Shown: positions 41,771 through 50,116, numbered from the stretch's first letter. The stretch: 64,000 bases of DNA from SG8-39 sp041558415 (GCA_041558415.1 JBFFEY010000003.1:62001-126000); one strand, 5' to 3'. Program-made: numbers and translations. The notes: generated by a model not told the origin, from the sequence alone.

Positions 41771-42758
41771 GAACGACAGTATATGGGAATCATTGCGCAG
41801 CCGGATAGACCGGCTGCCGCATGCCGTCCTCATTCAGGGTGCCGAAGGCGTAGGCAAGCTGGCGCTCGCCGAGCGCCTCGCAGCGCGCTTGCTCTGCGAG
41901 GCGCCGAGCGCGGACTCGGAGCCCTGCGGCCGATGCGACGGTTGCCGCTGGGTGGCTGCCGGCAGTCACCCGGATTTGAGGCGAGTCGAACCGGATGCGC
42001 TCTCCGGCGCGGGCGTTCCAGTCGAGGACACCGCGGGCGAGTCGCGCGCCTCGCGTCGGGCCAAGCCCAGTAGCGAGATCAGGGTCGACCAGATCCGCGA
42101 ACTCGCAGATTTTCTCTACCTCGGGTCGCACCGTGGCTCGCGCCGGGTGGCTATCGTCCACCCAGCCGAAAGCATGAACGCGCACGCCGCGAACGCGCTC
42201 CTCAAAGGTCTCGAGGAGCCACCCGCCGGGGCCATGTTTGTGCTGGTTACGCACCATCCCGCGCGCCTGCTGCCGACGATCCGCAGCCGCTGCGTCGTGA
42301 TCCCCGTCCCGCAGCCGGAAGAGCCAGTGGCGCTCGCCTGGCTGGAGGCGACGATCGCGGCGCGTGGGCAGGCGAGGCGTTGGCTGGCCTTTGCCGGCGG
42401 CTCGCCGCGCTTGGCGCAGACATACGCGGATGAAGAGCGGGGCGCCAGAGTGGCGCCCCTTCTCGAAGCGATCGCGAGTGGGACGGCGGCGGAGTTGCCC
42501 GAGGCAACCGATCGGGAATCGCTGGAATCCCTTGCCGAGGTGCTGCAGAAACATGCCATCGACCAGCTGGCCATGGCACTCGCGGGGCGCAGCGTCTATG
42601 GCACCGTGAGCCCGGCCGCGGTTCGCCGAGGTGCGTCGGCGCACGCATGGGCTGTTTTTGCGCGCCGTATGGGCAGAGCCCGCGGGCTGGCGCGGCACCC
42701 GGTGAACCCTCGATTGTTCTCGGCAGAATTAATATATGAAATTAATAACTTGTTATAA
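41760..42758 (+). CDS. holB: DNA polymerase III subunit delta'
   Basis: Clamp-loader subunit of the replicative polymerase, AAA+ fold. The P-loop-like segment QGAEGVGKLALAERLA (about residue 23-38), zinc-binding cysteines LLCEAPS...EPCGRCDGC, the sensor segment ANALLKGLEEPPAGAMFVLVTHHPARLLPTIRSRC (given here only as its position, about residues 142-176) and the SRC motif are all recognisable. Length is 332. Both ends of the gene are AT-rich while its centre is GC-rich. The order mltG-tmk-holB is standard. Confidence 0.93.
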   Translation: MFKWNDSIWESLRSRIDRLPHAVLIQGAEGVGKLALAERLAARLLCEAPSADSEPCGRCDGCRWVAAGSHPDLRRVEPDALSGAGVPVEDTAGESRASRRAKPSSEIRVDQIRELADFLYLGSHRGSRRVAIVHPAESMNAHAANALLKGLEEPPAGAMFVLVTHHPARLLPTIRSRCVVIPVPQPEEPVALAWLEATIAARGQARRWLAFAGGSPRLAQTYADEERGARVAPLLEAIASGTAAELPEATDRESLESLAEVLQKHAIDQLAMALAGRSVYGTVSPAAVRRGASAHAWAVFARRMGRARGLARHPVNPRLFSAELIYEINNLL

Positions 42759-42870
42759 CACAGTTAGTTATTAGTTATTTATAAAATAATATTTAGATTA
42801 TTATTGCAATACGCTGATTGAAAAAAACAATACTATTTTATAGTTAATTTGAAATATGAAGTTACTTTAT
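42731..42870. other. Extremely AT-rich patch between holB and the ankyrin gene
   Basis: Bases 42731-42870 contain 23 G/C of 140 (16%), covering the last codons of holB, the whole 97-base gap and the first codons of the ankyrin gene. The gap has short repeats of agttatt and a loose promoter-like pair (ttgaaa 42818-42823, tagtta 42841-42846), but no ribosome site before the ankyrin ATG and no small gene I can support. Confidence 0.8.
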
Positions 42871-43497
42871 TATCTCTCTGTATGTACTGGACTATTGTTT
42901 TCTGCATCAGTTTTCCCGGAAACCTCCTACGAGAAGATGCTCAAGGCGGTTGAGGAAGGCGATTTCCGGGAGGTCAAACTCCTGCTCGACCGGGGTATGG
43001 ACCCGAGCACCACGGACCCAAAGGGATTCTCGATACTGATGATTGCGGCCCGGAAGGGCGAGGCCGAGATCGTCTCTCTCCTGGTCGATCGACGGGCGAA
43101 CGTCGGCCAGCGCAGCCCCGCAGGGGATACCGCGCTCCTCATGGCGAGCCTAAACGGCGACCTGAGGATCATCCGCAAGCTACTGAGCGCGGGCGCGGAG
43201 CTCAACCCCAAGGAGGGCTGGGCGCCGTTGCATTACGCTGCCTTCGAGGGCCGTACGGACGCGGTGCGGCTGTTCCTCGACGTCGGTGCGAATAAGGACG
43301 CCGTGGCGCCCAACGGATATACGCCATTGATGCTGGCGGCACGCAACGGTCAGCTCGAGGCCGCCAAGGCGATCCTCTATGTGGATCCTGACGTCAATTA
43401 CCGCACGCCCGAGGGCGACACGGCGCTGCGCATCGCGCGCAAGCGCGACATGAAGGAGCTGGCCGAGCTGTTGGTGCGGGCGGGGGGCGTGCAGTAG
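42856..43497 (+). CDS. Secreted ankyrin repeat protein
   Basis: A 213-residue protein with an N-terminal signal peptide (about residues 1-22, cleavage near FPETS) and about five ankyrin repeats from residue 26 to the end; clear repeat cores are GFSILMIAARKGEAEIVSLL, GDTALLMASLNGDLRIIRKL, GWAPLHYAAFEGRTDAVRLF and GYTPLMLAARNGQLEAAKAI. Such proteins are common downstream of holB/tatD in betaproteobacteria; partner unknown. The first 20 codons are AT-rich, the repeats GC-rich. No ribosome site is visible upstream of the ATG. Confidence 0.9.
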   Translation: MKLLYYLSVCTGLLFSASVFPETSYEKMLKAVEEGDFREVKLLLDRGMDPSTTDPKGFSILMIAARKGEAEIVSLLVDRRANVGQRSPAGDTALLMASLNGDLRIIRKLLSAGAELNPKEGWAPLHYAAFEGRTDAVRLFLDVGANKDAVAPNGYTPLMLAARNGQLEAAKAILYVDPDVNYRTPEGDTALRIARKRDMKELAELLVRAGGVQ

Positions 43498-43520
43498 TGA
43501 CTGTTGATTCAGGGTCGATT

Positions 43521-43570
43521 TCTATATGTGGATTGATTTAACATAATACACATTGTAGAAATTAGACTTC
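43521..43570. other. AT-rich patch in the ankyrin/DUF1178 convergent gap
   Basis: The 73-base gap between the convergent ankyrin and DUF1178 genes is AT-rich; 43521-43570 has 13 G/C of 50 (26%). No hairpin terminator stands out. It continues the series of AT-rich junctions seen around holB. Confidence 0.65.
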
Positions 43571-44029
43571 TCAGTTCCAGTGACCCTCGGGCGGGACCGG
43601 CAAGCGGATCACGGGGATGCCTTCCTCGATCAGCGCCTCATGCTCCTCGTCGCTCGCCTGGCCGCGGATGGCGCGCTTTGGCGCCTCATTGTTGTGGATG
43701 CGCCGGGCTTCCGCCGGGAATTCCTTTCCGACGTCCTCGCTCTTGGTGAGCAGCGTATCCAGCATGCGCGAATACAGCATCTGCGCGATGGCGAGCGGGT
43801 CGCGTCCCTCGACGGCCTCCGGCGGCACGGTCGGCGCCGTATCGGCGGGCGCCGGCATCACCGCGCCCATGTTGAGGCGCGCGGCCGAGGGCACCCGCAC
43901 GACATCCCTGGCTCCGCAACTCGGGCACTCGAGCAGCCCGCGCTCGCGCTGCGTTGCGAAGTCCTCGGCCGAAGCGAACCAGCCCTCGAACCGATGACCG
44001 CCGCTGCACTGGAGGTCGTACACGATCAT
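43571..44029 (-). CDS. DUF1178 family protein
   Basis: A 152-residue protein with the family start MIVYDLQCSGGHRFEGWFAS and a zinc-ribbon-like pair of cysteines C9 and CPSC (residues about 35-38). The C-terminal half has DVGKEFPAEARRIH and the charged IRGQASDEEHEALIEEGIP, both typical. ATG 44029 is chosen because the conserved family N-terminus starts there; ATG 44038 would add three residues. Function unknown. Confidence 0.87.
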   Translation of the reverse strand: MIVYDLQCSGGHRFEGWFASAEDFATQRERGLLECPSCGARDVVRVPSAARLNMGAVMPAPADTAPTVPPEAVEGRDPLAIAQMLYSRMLDTLLTKSEDVGKEFPAEARRIHNNEAPKRAIRGQASDEEHEALIEEGIPVIRLPVPPEGHWN

Positions 44030-44108
44030 GGTGCTCATTCTACGCGATCGTTTCGCGGCAGATCGGGGCCTTTTGAGGTATGAATAGGCCCTGCCGCGGA
44101 GCGCGCCC

Positions 44109-45155
44109 ATGCTAACCGATCGCATCGAACCGAAGTGGATCGACCTGTTCGCCGATGTCTTCGCACGCTGCAAGGTCGGCGCCGGTGATATGTGCGCGGT
44201 GCTGTCGGAGTCGCAGTCGCGCGCCCTAAACGTTCAGCTTGCCGAACTGGCGCTCGCTCGCCTCGGCGCCAAGCCCTTTCACATCATCGTGCCGACGCCC
44301 CGTCAGAGCGCGCCGGTGCCGATCCGTTCCACCGGCGCCTCGGTGGTGCTCAGCGGCATGGGCCCCGCGCTGCAGGCGCTGGCCGCGAGCGTGTTCGTCG
44401 CCGACTGCACGGTCGAAGGGCTGATGCACGCACCGGAGCTGCCGCAGATTCTGCGAGGCGGTGCCCGGGTGCTCTACATCTCCAACGAGCACCCGGAAGC
44501 GCTCGAACGCCTGGCTCCCTCCCCCGCCGACGAAGAGCGGGTGAGGGGCGCGATGCGCTTGCTGCGCGGCGCCAAGCGCATGAGGGTGCGCTCGCCGGCC
44601 GGCACCGATCTCGACATCCGCGTCGAGGGCGCGCGTGTCGGCGGCGTCTGGGGCTACACCGAAAAGCCGGGAACGCTTTCGCACTGGCCCGGCGGGCTCT
44701 GCCTATGCTTTCCGCCGGCCGGAAGCGTCGACGGCACGCTGGTCCTTGCGCCCGGCGATCTCAACTTGACCTTCAAGCGCTACGTCGAAGCGCCGGTCCG
44801 CTTGGTCATCGAATCGGACTATGTCACCCGCATCGAGGGCGATTCGCTCGATGCCGAGCTGATGCGGGAATATTTTGCCGCCTGGGGCGATCGCGAGGCC
44901 TACGCTGTCTCCCACGTCGGCTGGGGCATGAACTCGCAGGCACGCTGGGACGCGCTGATCATGTACGACCGGCGTGACGTCAACGGCACCGAGCAGCGCG
45001 CCTTCGCCGGCAATTTCCTCTACTCGACCGGCGCCAACGAGGTCGCGGGGCGCTATACGCTCGGGCATTTCGATTTGCCTTTCCGCCACTGCACGGTGCG
45101 GCTTGACGAACGCACCATCGTCGAGGATGGCCGGCTGCAGAACGCCTTCGCGTGA
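44109..45155 (+). CDS. NicX-like 2,5-dihydroxypyridine 5,6-dioxygenase family protein
   Basis: A 348-residue protein of the M29-peptidase-related fold that includes NicX, the non-haem iron dioxygenase cleaving 2,5-dihydroxypyridine to N-formylmaleamate. Candidate iron ligands are H269 in AVSHVGWGMN and H320/D322 in TLGHFDLPFRHC; they lie within a few residues of the H265, H318 and D320 I recall for Pseudomonas NicX. The length also matches. The next gene is an alpha/beta hydrolase, as nicD is expected to be for N-formylmaleamate hydrolysis, but nicC, nicE and nicF are absent, so the substrate may be another N-heterocycle or aromatic ring. Confidence 0.75.
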   Translation: MLTDRIEPKWIDLFADVFARCKVGAGDMCAVLSESQSRALNVQLAELALARLGAKPFHIIVPTPRQSAPVPIRSTGASVVLSGMGPALQALAASVFVADCTVEGLMHAPELPQILRGGARVLYISNEHPEALERLAPSPADEERVRGAMRLLRGAKRMRVRSPAGTDLDIRVEGARVGGVWGYTEKPGTLSHWPGGLCLCFPPAGSVDGTLVLAPGDLNLTFKRYVEAPVRLVIESDYVTRIEGDSLDAELMREYFAAWGDREAYAVSHVGWGMNSQARWDALIMYDRRDVNGTEQRAFAGNFLYSTGANEVAGRYTLGHFDLPFRHCTVRLDERTIVEDGRLQNAFA

Positions 45156-45895
45156 CGCCGCTCGTCTTTCTACACGGCGTCGGCGGCGGACACGGCGCGT
45201 GGGACGCTCAGCTGGCCTTTTTCGCGGCACGCGGCTACCGCACGTATGCCTGGGACCAACCGGGCTACGGCGACGCGCCGAGCGTCGAACCCTACGATCT
45301 GGAACACATTGCCGCCGCGCTGCGGGCGACCATCGAGCGTGAGGCCGGCGAGCCCGCGGTGCTGGTCGGGCACAGCATGGGCGGCTTCATGGCCCAGGAA
45401 GTCTATGCCCGGCACCCGCAGTCGGTGCGCGCGCTGGTGCTGTGCTTCACTTCCGCCGCGTTCGGCGGCAGCGGCAGCGACTTCGCGCGCCAATTCATCG
45501 CCGCGCGTATCGCGCCGCTCGACGCCGGGCAGCGCATGGCCGACATCGCAGCCTCGCTCATGCCGACCATGCGCGGCGCGCGCTCGGACGCGGCGGGCTT
45601 GGCGCTGGCCGAGCGCCTCATGAGCACGGTGCCGCCGGAGACGTACCGCAAGGCGGTCGCCCTGCTCACCACCTTCGACCGTCGCGCCCTCCTGCCCGAG
45701 ATCCGCGTGCCGACGCTGCTGCTCGCCGGCAGCGACGACAAGACCGCGCCGGCGAGCGTGATACAGCGCATGGCGGCGCGCATCCCGGGCGCGGAATTCG
45801 TGGTGCTGGAGGGCTGCGGCCACCTCGGTCCGATGGACCAGCCCGAGGCCTTCAACGCCGCCCTGCTCGGCTTCCTGCAACACCATTCGCTCTGA
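45152..45895 (+). CDS. Alpha/beta hydrolase, possible ring-cleavage product hydrolase
   Basis: A 247-residue alpha/beta hydrolase. Oxyanion-hole segment FLHGVGGGHGAWDAQL, nucleophile serine in VGHSMGGFMAQE (about residue 73), acid in LLAGSDDKTAP and histidine in GCGHLGPMDQPEAF make a full triad. GTG 45152 overlaps the stop of the NicX-like gene (GTGA), so the two are probably sequential enzymes; a deformylase (NicD-like) or C-C bond hydrolase role fits. Specific substrate unproven. Confidence 0.82.
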   Translation: MTPLVFLHGVGGGHGAWDAQLAFFAARGYRTYAWDQPGYGDAPSVEPYDLEHIAAALRATIEREAGEPAVLVGHSMGGFMAQEVYARHPQSVRALVLCFTSAAFGGSGSDFARQFIAARIAPLDAGQRMADIAASLMPTMRGARSDAAGLALAERLMSTVPPETYRKAVALLTTFDRRALLPEIRVPTLLLAGSDDKTAPASVIQRMAARIPGAEFVVLEGCGHLGPMDQPEAFNAALLGFLQHHSL

Positions 45896-45908
45896 TATCG
45901 AGGATCCT

Positions 45909-47147
45909 GTGCAAGCGCCACGTTATGCCGTCTGCGGCGACAACTATCCGCTCACCGAGCAGCAACGCGAGTTGATGGCGACCGCCGAATCGCTGGGGCC
46001 GACCTTCGCCGAGCGCGCCACGCGCTACGACCGCGATGCCAGCTTTCCGTTCGAGAACTACGACGACCTGCGCGCGAGCGGGCTTCTCGGGCTCTGCGTC
46101 CCCGAGCGCTTCGGCGGCCGCGGCGCAGACTTCAAGACCTATTCGCTGGTCTCGGCAACGATCGGCAAGTACTGCGGTGCCACGGCGCTGACGTTCAACA
46201 TGCACGCCTGCTCGACGCTATGGCCCGGCATTCTGGCGGACGACCTCGACATGACGGCGGAACAGAAAGCGGAGCACGAAGCGCATCGCCGGGTGCACTT
46301 CGAGCGCGTCGTCAAGCAAGGCGCGGTGTACGCGCAGCCGTTTTCCGAGGGCAGCGCGGCCGCGGCTGGCAAGGCGCCGTTCGGCACGCTGGCGACCAAG
46401 GTCGACGGCGGCTGGCTGATCAACGGCAAGAAGATCTTCGCCTCGCTCGCCGGCGCGGCGCACTACTACGGCGTACTCTGCACCGAGGACCGTCCCGACC
46501 GCAGCATGCGCGACACGTTGTACATGGCGGTGCCGGGCGATGCGCCCGGGCTCGAGATCAGCGGCGATTGGGATCCGCTCGGCATGCGCGGCACGGTGTC
46601 GCGCAACCTGATTTTCAAGGATGTGTTTGTCGCAGACGATGCAACCATGATGCCGCGCGGCGTGTATCACCAGGCCGCCTCGCGCTGGCCGCACATGTTC
46701 ACCACGCTGTCGCCCACCTACCTGGGCATCGCGATTGCTGCCTACGCCTTCACCGTGCAGTACCTGCGCGGCGAGGTGCCGGGCATGCCGCCGGTGCAGC
46801 GGCGCATGTACCCGACCAAGCAGATTGCGGTCGCGGAAATGCACGTCAAGCTCGAGCAGACGCGCGCCCTCTTCCTGCGTATGCTGGACGATGCGCGTGT
46901 CGACCCGCCGAAGGACGCGCGTCTGCGCGCCTATGCGACGCAGTTCACGGTGATGGAGAACGCCAACGAGCTGTGCCGCTTGGCGATCCGCACCTGCGGT
47001 GGACAGTCCATGTTGAAGAGCCTGCCGCTCGAGCGCCTGTACCGCGACTCGCGCTGCGGCGCCCTGATGCTGCCATGGACCGCCGAGCTGTGCCTCGACC
47101 GCATCGGCCGCGAGGCACTCTACGAACCGGGCGAGGCTGACGACTGA
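45909..47147 (+). CDS. Acyl-CoA dehydrogenase family protein
   Basis: A 412-residue flavoprotein. Domains: N-terminal helical (about 15-125, with LGLCVPERFGGRGAD), middle beta (about 130-240, with the FAD region QPFSEGSAAAAGKAPFG and GDWDPLGMRGT), and C-terminal four-helix bundle ending in RTCGGQSMLKSLPLERLYRD. The middle-domain substitution of the usual TEP motif by QPFSEG points to a divergent subfamily. GTG 45909 has cgagga a few bases upstream. The ligase gene starts immediately after its stop. A role in oxidising a CoA-linked intermediate of the cluster is likely. Confidence 0.88.
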   Translation: MQAPRYAVCGDNYPLTEQQRELMATAESLGPTFAERATRYDRDASFPFENYDDLRASGLLGLCVPERFGGRGADFKTYSLVSATIGKYCGATALTFNMHACSTLWPGILADDLDMTAEQKAEHEAHRRVHFERVVKQGAVYAQPFSEGSAAAAGKAPFGTLATKVDGGWLINGKKIFASLAGAAHYYGVLCTEDRPDRSMRDTLYMAVPGDAPGLEISGDWDPLGMRGTVSRNLIFKDVFVADDATMMPRGVYHQAASRWPHMFTTLSPTYLGIAIAAYAFTVQYLRGEVPGMPPVQRRMYPTKQIAVAEMHVKLEQTRALFLRMLDDARVDPPKDARLRAYATQFTVMENANELCRLAIRTCGGQSMLKSLPLERLYRDSRCGALMLPWTAELCLDRIGREALYEPGEADD

Positions 47148-48623
47148 ATGAACCTGTCGCGCATCGTCGCCCACTGGGCCGAGCAGACGCCCGGCCGCAC
47201 CGCGATTCACTATCAGGGCGCCGACATCCACTACGCCGAGCTGTGGCGTCGCATCGAGCGTGCCAGCGACGCGCTGACCGGGCTCGGCGTCGGGCGCGGC
47301 GACCGGGTTGCGATCCTGGCCTACAACTTCCCCGAAATGCTGGTGCTGCTGCTCGCCGCGGCGCGGCTCGGCGCCCTCATGGTGCCGCTCAACTGGCGCC
47401 TCACCGTGGCCGAGCACCGGCTGATTCTCGCCGACTGCTCGCCGAAGCTGCTGTTCGCCGAGGACGAGTGGCGCGGCCATGCCGAAGACCTGGGCCAGCC
47501 GGTGCATCGCCTTTCCGCGCTGACGGACGCTGGGAACGCCGGTGCGCAAACGCAGGTCGCCGGCTGCGATGCAGATGACACGCTCATCGTCTACACCTCC
47601 GGCACCACCGGCAAGCCCAAAGGTGCCGTGCTGACGCAGGGCGGCCTGATCTGGAATGCCTATAACGCCATTGCGGCGCACGACATGGGGCAGCAGGACC
47701 ATGCGCTCAATGCGCTGCCCATGTTCCATGTCGGTGGGCTCAATATCCAGGGCCTGCCCGTGCTGCTCGCCGGGGCGCAGGTCACGCTGCATCGTCGCTT
47801 CGACCCGGGGCAGTGGCTCGCCGACGTGACCGGACGCCGTCCGACCCTCAGCGTGCTGGTGCCGGCGATGATGGCAGCCGTCAGCGCGCATTCCGCGTGG
47901 CTACGGACCGACCTTTCCTCCCTGCGCATGATTCACGCCGGCTCGATGATCGTGCCCGACTCGCTGATCCAGGCATTCCACGCCCGCGGCGTCCCGGTCG
48001 GACAGATTTACGGCTCGACGGAGACCGCGCCCTTTGCGACCGTGCTGCTCAAGGAGGACGCACAGCGCAAGCTGGGCAGCGCCGGCAAGCCTGCCCTGCA
48101 CTGCGAGATTCGGCTGGTCGCCGACCCGGAGCGCACCGGCGACACGGCGGAGGGCGTCGGCGAGGTCTGGGTGCGTGGGCCGAATGTGATGCGCGGCTAC
48201 TGGAATGCGCCGGAGGCGACGCGGGCTGCGCTGGTCGACGGCTGGTATCGCACCGGCGACCTCGCGCGGCGCGACGCCGACGGCTTCTACTGGATCGTCG
48301 GCCGCGCCAAGGACGTCATCATCTCGGGCGGGGAAAACATCTACCCGGCAGAGCTCGAGAACGTGCTCGCCGACTGCCCGGCCATTGCCGAAGCCGCAGT
48401 GGTCGGCATTCCCGACGTGAAATGGGGCGAGACGGCCTGCGCCTGCATCGTACGCGCGCCCGGGGCGACGCTCGACGAGGCAGGCGTGTTGGCGCTCTTC
48501 AAAGATCGCCTCGCGCGCTACAAGCACCCCCGACGGGTCCTGTTCATGGAGTCCCTGCCGAAGACCGCGATGGGCAAGGTGCAGAAGTTCGAGCTCAGCA
48601 AGGCGGTCGAAACCGGCGCCTGA
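47148..48623 (+). CDS. AMP-forming acyl-CoA ligase
   Basis: ANL-superfamily ligase activating a carboxylic acid to its CoA ester via acyl-AMP. Motifs present: TLIVYTSGTTGKPKGAVLTQ (ATP-binding loop, about residue 144-163), IYGSTETAPFATV, GWYRTGDLARRDADGFYWIV, GRAKDVIISGGENIYPAELE and the catalytic lysine in LPKTAMGKVQKFEL. The length is 491. It follows the acyl-CoA dehydrogenase gene with no gap, so the two very likely act in sequence: activation, then alpha-beta oxidation. Acid substrate unknown. Confidence 0.9.
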   Translation: MNLSRIVAHWAEQTPGRTAIHYQGADIHYAELWRRIERASDALTGLGVGRGDRVAILAYNFPEMLVLLLAAARLGALMVPLNWRLTVAEHRLILADCSPKLLFAEDEWRGHAEDLGQPVHRLSALTDAGNAGAQTQVAGCDADDTLIVYTSGTTGKPKGAVLTQGGLIWNAYNAIAAHDMGQQDHALNALPMFHVGGLNIQGLPVLLAGAQVTLHRRFDPGQWLADVTGRRPTLSVLVPAMMAAVSAHSAWLRTDLSSLRMIHAGSMIVPDSLIQAFHARGVPVGQIYGSTETAPFATVLLKEDAQRKLGSAGKPALHCEIRLVADPERTGDTAEGVGEVWVRGPNVMRGYWNAPEATRAALVDGWYRTGDLARRDADGFYWIVGRAKDVIISGGENIYPAELENVLADCPAIAEAAVVGIPDVKWGETACACIVRAPGATLDEAGVLALFKDRLARYKHPRRVLFMESLPKTAMGKVQKFELSKAVETGA

Positions 48624-48633
48624 CGTCGCGGGC

Positions 48634-49302
48634 TCAGCCGACCCACCCCCCCGAAAAGGGGATCGCCTGCCCGGTGATGAAGCACACCTCGTTCGAGGCG
48701 AGGAACACGGCGAATAGCGCATCCTCCTGCGCGGTCCCGAGCCGGTTGGCTGGCACCTCGCGTTTTAGCCGCTCCCGGAACGCCGGCAGCGCCTGCACTT
48801 CGGGCGGGTAGTACATCGGATTCTCGATGAAGTTCTGCGCGATCAGGTTGACCTGCACGTTGTGCGCCGCGACCTCCGCGCCGACCGCGCGCACGTAGGC
48901 CAGCTGCGCACCGCGCGCCGCTGCGTAGGTCGAGGTGCGCTTCTGGCCGCGCAGCGCCGTGGCGCTGCCCATCACCACGATCTTGCCGGCGCGCCGCTCG
49001 AGCATCTGCGGCAGCACCGCGCGAAACAGGCGCGGCAGCGGATCGACCATGCCGGCGAAGACGCTGCGCCACTCGGCGTCGCCGACCTCATGGGCGCGCG
49101 TCGAGGGCGCCGGCACGCCGAGATTGCAGACCAGCACGTCGATATGGCCGGCGGCGCGCAGCGCCGCTTCCACCGCACCCCGCGCGCCGAGCACCGCCGC
49201 GTCATGTGCCCGGAAGGCATCGACCAGCGCGGGGCCCATGAATTCGTCGATCTGCGTCACATAGACGCGCTTGCCGGCGAGGCTGTCGCCGATCCGTGCC
49301 AC
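48634..49302 (-). CDS. Halohydrin dehalogenase-type SDR-fold protein
   Basis: A 222-residue SDR-fold protein that lacks the glycine-rich NAD(P) motif. In its place is T16-QIDE-F21-M-G23, matching the halohydrin dehalogenase nucleophile-site signature T-X4-F/Y-X-G. The catalytic residues are S113, Y126 and R130, spaced S-X12-Y-X3-R, with arginine where ordinary SDRs have lysine. QNFIENPMYYPPE and the tail FLASNEVCFITGQAIPFSGG also fit that family. Such enzymes close vicinal halohydrins to epoxides and open epoxides with halide, cyanide, azide or nitrite, without cofactor. GTG start; four bases after the hydratase gene, same strand. Confidence 0.82.
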   Translation of the reverse strand: MARIGDSLAGKRVYVTQIDEFMGPALVDAFRAHDAAVLGARGAVEAALRAAGHIDVLVCNLGVPAPSTRAHEVGDAEWRSVFAGMVDPLPRLFRAVLPQMLERRAGKIVVMGSATALRGQKRTSTYAAARGAQLAYVRAVGAEVAAHNVQVNLIAQNFIENPMYYPPEVQALPAFRERLKREVPANRLGTAQEDALFAVFLASNEVCFITGQAIPFSGGWVG

Positions 49303-49306
49303 CGCG

Positions 49307-50116
49307 CTACTCCACCTTCAGCTCGACCGCGCCGAGGCGATCGAGTTCGAGGCGGATTTCGTCGCCCGCGACCGGGAACTTGGAGGTCACCAGGCTGCCG
49401 GTGATCACCACCGCGCCGCGCCACAGGCCGCGGCCGCGACGCGCCAAGTGATTCGCGATCCACACCACCGACTCGAGGGGATGACCCATGGCGTCGCGGC
49501 CGTAGCCCTCGCCGACCACCTTGCCGTTGATCGTCGCCACGCCACGGATGGCGGCCAGGTCGATGCCCTGCCAGTCGGCGACCGGCTCGCCCAGCACGGC
49601 GCCCTCGTTCCAGGCGTTGTCCGCGGCGAGCAGCAGCGCGTGCTGCGCGAGCGTCTTGTAATCGGCGTTCCAGTCATCGGCGATTTCGAGCGCCGGCATC
49701 ACTGCGCCGACCGCCTGCGCTACGCGTTCGCGCGTATACGGCGCGTCGGCCGCCGGCAGGTCTTCGGCGAGCTGCACACCGACCTCGAACTCGACGAGGA
49801 GATGCACGTGGTCGGCCGCACGCACCCGCCCCGGGCTTCTCTGCATCTGCTCGCGATGCAGCGTGCCCGCGATCGGATCGTCGACCCCGAGCATGGCGCG
49901 CATCTGCGGCGTGCTGAGGGCGATCTTCCAGCCCGCCACCGGACCGAACGCGTCCGATTTGAGCGCCACCAGCTCGTCCTGGATGTCGTAGGCGGCGTCC
50001 GCGCCGTGCGGCGTGAACTCGGGCGGCAACGGCGCGAACGGCGCCTTCCGGCGATGGGCCTCGAGCAGCAACCGCGCGGCGCGCTCGGCTCGGGTGGGTT
50101 CCGCTTTTTTCTTCAT
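49307..50116 (-). CDS. 2-keto-4-pentenoate hydratase-like protein (FAH superfamily)
   Basis: A 269-residue protein of the MhpD/2-oxopent-4-enoate hydratase family. Recognisable blocks are AYDIQDELVALKSDAFGPVA, GWKIALSTPQMRAMLGVDDP, the acidic metal ligands in LLVEFEVGVQLAEDLPA, PALEIADDW and VITGSLVTSKFPVAGDEI. The enzymes act late in meta-cleavage of aromatic rings, hydrating 2-hydroxypenta-2,4-dienoate; decarboxylase relatives exist. It starts 23 bases after the tRNA-Leu 3' end and is followed by the halohydrin-dehalogenase-type gene. Confidence 0.85.
   Translation of the reverse strand: MKKKAEPTRAERAARLLLEAHRRKAPFAPLPPEFTPHGADAAYDIQDELVALKSDAFGPVAGWKIALSTPQMRAMLGVDDPIAGTLHREQMQRSPGRVRAADHVHLLVEFEVGVQLAEDLPAADAPYTRERVAQAVGAVMPALEIADDWNADYKTLAQHALLLAADNAWNEGAVLGEPVADWQGIDLAAIRGVATINGKVVGEGYGRDAMGHPLESVVWIANHLARRGRGLWRGAVVITGSLVTSKFPVAGDEIRLELDRLGAVELKVE

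Noticed and set aside
42759..42855. Possible small gene or RNA in the AT-rich gap after holB
   Set aside because: No open frame with a ribosome site and no stable fold; only AT-rich short repeats are visible.
44109..45155. M29 leucyl aminopeptidase
   Set aside because: The fold is related, but the H269/H320/D322 pattern, the length and the coupled hydrolase fit the NicX-like dioxygenase branch better; kept as a possibility.
48634..49302. Ordinary FabG-like SDR
   Set aside because: The TGxxxGxG cofactor motif and the YxxxK lysine are both missing and are replaced by halohydrin-dehalogenase signatures.
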